This document shows positions 5,356 through 6,479 of a stretch of 6,479 bases of DNA, in pieces. Under the pieces are notes generated by a model, which was given only the letters and a program-made list of their open reading frames with translations, was not told the DNA's origin and made no database searches. Source of the DNA: Thermoplasmata archaeon M9B1D (GTDB lineage: Archaea > Thermoplasmatota > E2 > DHVEG-1); the NCBI GenBank assembly GCA_002900535.1, contig MUGC01000153.1:1-6479 (forward strand), in the 5' to 3' direction. The position numbers and the translations under genes are program-made. The stretch's first letter is position 1. Each line of letters begins with the position of its first letter.

Positions 5356-5584
5356 ATATATATAATTTCGATACATCAAATATTACTAATGCAACATTTT
5401 TAAGTAAATTTATTAGAATTGACTAACTATCTATAAACACCTTAAATCCTATATTAATAAATCATTAGGAGAAAAAAAATAGTTACCACATATAATAAAA
5501 AATAAGAATATTCAAAAAAATATCAAAACTATCACAATGCATAAAAAAAACAGATACAATAACAAAAAAATACAAATAAAAAAT

Positions 5585-5678
5585 GCAGGTTAGACAGTAG
5601 AATATCTATCCATAAAAATCTTCGTTAGTGGGGGGAAGATTCTTAAATAAGTAGGTGATAGCTGCCTACCTGCCTTTT
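5585..5678 (+). ncRNA. Candidate structured RNA, element 2 with GTGGGGG loop
   Basis: The outer stem pairs GCAGGT (5585-5590) with ACCTGC (5668-5673), continues past a bulged T with AG/CT, then after one mismatch CAG with CTG (5595-5597, 5662-5664). The apical hairpin is AATCTTC (5617-5623) with GAAGATT (5635-5641), extended by three pairs beyond a mismatch. Its 11-base loop again contains GTGGGGG (5628-5634). The 3' interior strand has AGGTG directly followed by ATAGCT (5653-5663), both shared with element 1. A competing small hairpin, GTAGG (5651-5655) with CCTAC (5665-5669), could give a switch between two folds. CTTTT (5674-5678) follows the outer stem and could end transcription. Function unknown. 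Confidence 0.45.
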
Positions 5679-5759
5679 CATCATATATAAAAATCATATA
5701 TTTATAGGTTGCGTTACATCATCTGATTTTATCAATACGTTGTATTATTACCTATAAAA

Positions 5760-5808
5760 ATTCAAAAAATTAACAAAAAAAAAATATTTTTGTAGAAATT
5801 AAAAAAAA
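5760..5808 (-). terminator. T-rich archaeal terminator after leuD
   Basis: Read on the - strand directly after the leuD stop, the sequence has runs of 8 T (5801-5808), then 10 T (5775-5784), then 6 T (5764-5769). Multiple oligo-T stretches without a strong hairpin are the usual archaeal terminator, so the leuCD transcript probably ends here. Confidence 0.6.
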
Positions 5809-6294
5809 TTATTTTTTAGTTTTTAGTTTCTCACGAGTATAATTTAAAAGACCACCTGCATCGCTAATAGCAATAATTTCTTTAGGAAGTCTCGGAAAAC
5901 TAAACTCCTTACCATCCACAGAAATTTTTCCTAAATCTACGTCCAACTTAACCTCACTTTTATCAGAATATGCATTAACCGCATCTGGACACTCAATCAA
6001 TATTAAACCCTGATTAATAGCAGAGCGATAAAAAATACGAGCAAAACTCTCTGCTATAACAGCTTTTATTCCAATTGCCTTTAAACCAATAACAGGCTGC
6101 TCACGACTGCTACCACATCCAAAGTTTTTACCACCAATTATTAAATCACCAGGTTGTGCTTTTTTAGCAAAAGAAGGATCAAGATCTTCTAAAAGATGAG
6201 GCTTTATCTCATCAGGCGTACTACAGGTATATGTATATTTACCAGGAAACAATTGATCAGTATTAACATTATCATAAAAACGCCAAACATTCAT
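5809..6294 (-). CDS. leuD: 3-isopropylmalate dehydratase-type small subunit (LeuD family)
   Basis: 161 residues, the usual length for archaeal/type-II LeuD. With the large subunit it forms the aconitase-family enzyme that isomerises 2-isopropylmalate to 3-isopropylmalate in leucine synthesis; close relatives act on homoaconitate or dimethylmalate. Visible landmarks are DNVNTDQLFPGKY at 8-20, GGKNFGCGSSREQ at 54-66 with the conserved GSSRE substrate-binding loop, and SFARIFYRSAINQGL at 83-97 with IECP after it. The specificity loop after PGK reads YTYT (20-23), where methanogen homoaconitase small subunits have YLRT and isopropylmalate isomerases YLVY; lack of the Arg argues against homoaconitase, but the exact substrate stays open. 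It follows the large-subunit gene with a 3-base gap, and the ribosome binding site GGGAG lies inside the end of that gene. The product is cytoplasmic. Confidence 0.92.
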   Translation of the reverse strand: MNVWRFYDNVNTDQLFPGKYTYTCSTPDEIKPHLLEDLDPSFAKKAQPGDLIIGGKNFGCGSSREQPVIGLKAIGIKAVIAESFARIFYRSAINQGLILIECPDAVNAYSDKSEVKLDVDLGKISVDGKEFSFPRLPKEIIAISDAGGLLNYTREKLKTKK

Positions 6295-6297
6295 ATC

Positions 6298-6479
6298 CTA
6301 TAACATCTCCCTTGGATCACAAATTTTTCCTCTAATTGCACTTGCTGCAACAGTAGCAGGGCTAGCTAGATAAATATCTGCTTCTTTACAACCCATTCGA
6401 CCTTTAAAGTTACGATTAGCAGTACTAATACATGATTCACCAGGAGCAAGACAGCCTTGATGAGCACCAAGACAAGGAC
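6298..6479 (-). CDS. leuC: 3-isopropylmalate dehydratase-type large subunit, C-terminal part
   Basis: The last 59 residues and the TAG stop (plus-strand 6298-6300) are in the window; the gene continues beyond its right edge. The visible part reads PCLGAHQGCLAPGESC, then STANRNFKGRMG, then LASPATVAASAIRGKICDP. This is the classical end of the large subunit of archaeal/type-II isopropylmalate isomerase. The first Cys seen is the second of the CxxC pair that binds the 4Fe-4S cluster; NRNFKGRMG is a substrate-contact region in the aconitase family. The cluster activates the substrate hydroxyl for dehydration. It forms an operon with leuD, whose ATG comes 3 bases after the stop here. As for leuD, homoaconitase or another related hydro-lyase is possible. 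Confidence 0.93.
   Translation of the reverse strand, partial: PCLGAHQGCLAPGESCISTANRNFKGRMGCKEADIYLASPATVAASAIRGKICDPREML

Larger units (their letters stand above)
4553..5808. other. Gene-poor, AT-rich region with G-run hairpins
   Basis: About 1.26 kb separates the lipoprotein gene from the oppositely directed leuD. I find no long ORF that looks coding. The stretch holds two short ORFs with some support (4746-4832, 5018-5131) and a set of inverted repeats. Several of these carry runs of five or six G (4641-4646, 5206-5210, 5630-5635) that stand out in the surrounding A/T-rich sequence. The part 5427-5580 shows nothing I can interpret beyond A-runs and an AGGAG at 5467-5471 with no start codon after it. 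Confidence 0.6.

Noticed and set aside
5298..5426. 42-residue + strand ORF (MYNFIKNNNKCYDF...)
   Set aside because: No ribosome binding site, Asn/Ile/Phe-rich composition as expected from random AT-rich DNA, and it runs through the inverted repeat at 5327-5355. Kept only as a weak relic candidate under findings.
1..6479. tRNA, rRNA or insertion-sequence genes
   Set aside because: No cloverleaf with TTC-loop consensus, no rRNA-like sequence, and no transposase-like reading frame or terminal repeats flanking one were seen.

Overview
The window comes from a strongly AT-rich prokaryote, most likely an archaeon. The signs are TATA-box-like sequences about 50 bases before start codons, GGAGG-type ribosome binding sites, small winged-helix regulators of the archaeal HTH_45 type, and leuC/leuD as separate subunit genes of the archaeal/type-II kind. 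Base composition and style would suit Thermoplasmatota or a related euryarchaeal lineage, but the lineage is inference and weakly held.

Layout, left to right. At 2-208 is the 3' end of a winged-helix (wHTH) regulator. It is followed by a secreted protein of unknown family (309-1022). A secreted or surface-exposed protein with an Ig-like BACON/Hydin-type domain, a rhodanese domain and a beta-rich C-terminal domain lies at 1274-2362. A second, complete wHTH gene (2587-2847) is followed by a second secreted protein (3071-3739) clearly homologous to the first. The pair 'wHTH + secreted protein' is therefore present twice, with the rhodanese gene between the copies. A predicted lipoprotein with an FxLYD-like domain follows at 3971-4552. 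All these genes are on the + strand, separated by 100-250 bases of very AT-rich DNA, and several have their own recognisable TATA boxes, so they look like single-gene transcription units rather than one operon.

From 4553 to 5808 there is about 1.26 kb without a convincing long gene. It holds two doubtful small ORFs (4746-4832 and 5018-5131) and a group of inverted repeats built around runs of G that stand out in the AT-rich background. Two of these (5171-5256 and 5585-5673) have the same architecture: a long outer stem, an apical hairpin with an 11-base loop containing GTGGGGG, and shared AGGTG and ATAGCT segments on the 3' side. They are the best candidates for an undescribed structured RNA family in this window.

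The right end is ordinary metabolism on the - strand: leuD (5809-6294) preceded by the end of leuC (6298-6479), a two-gene unit for isopropylmalate isomerase or a related hydro-lyase, ending in a T-rich archaeal terminator. The left 4.5 kb looks like a lineage-specific cell-surface locus with local regulators, and the leuCD unit is unrelated to it in function.
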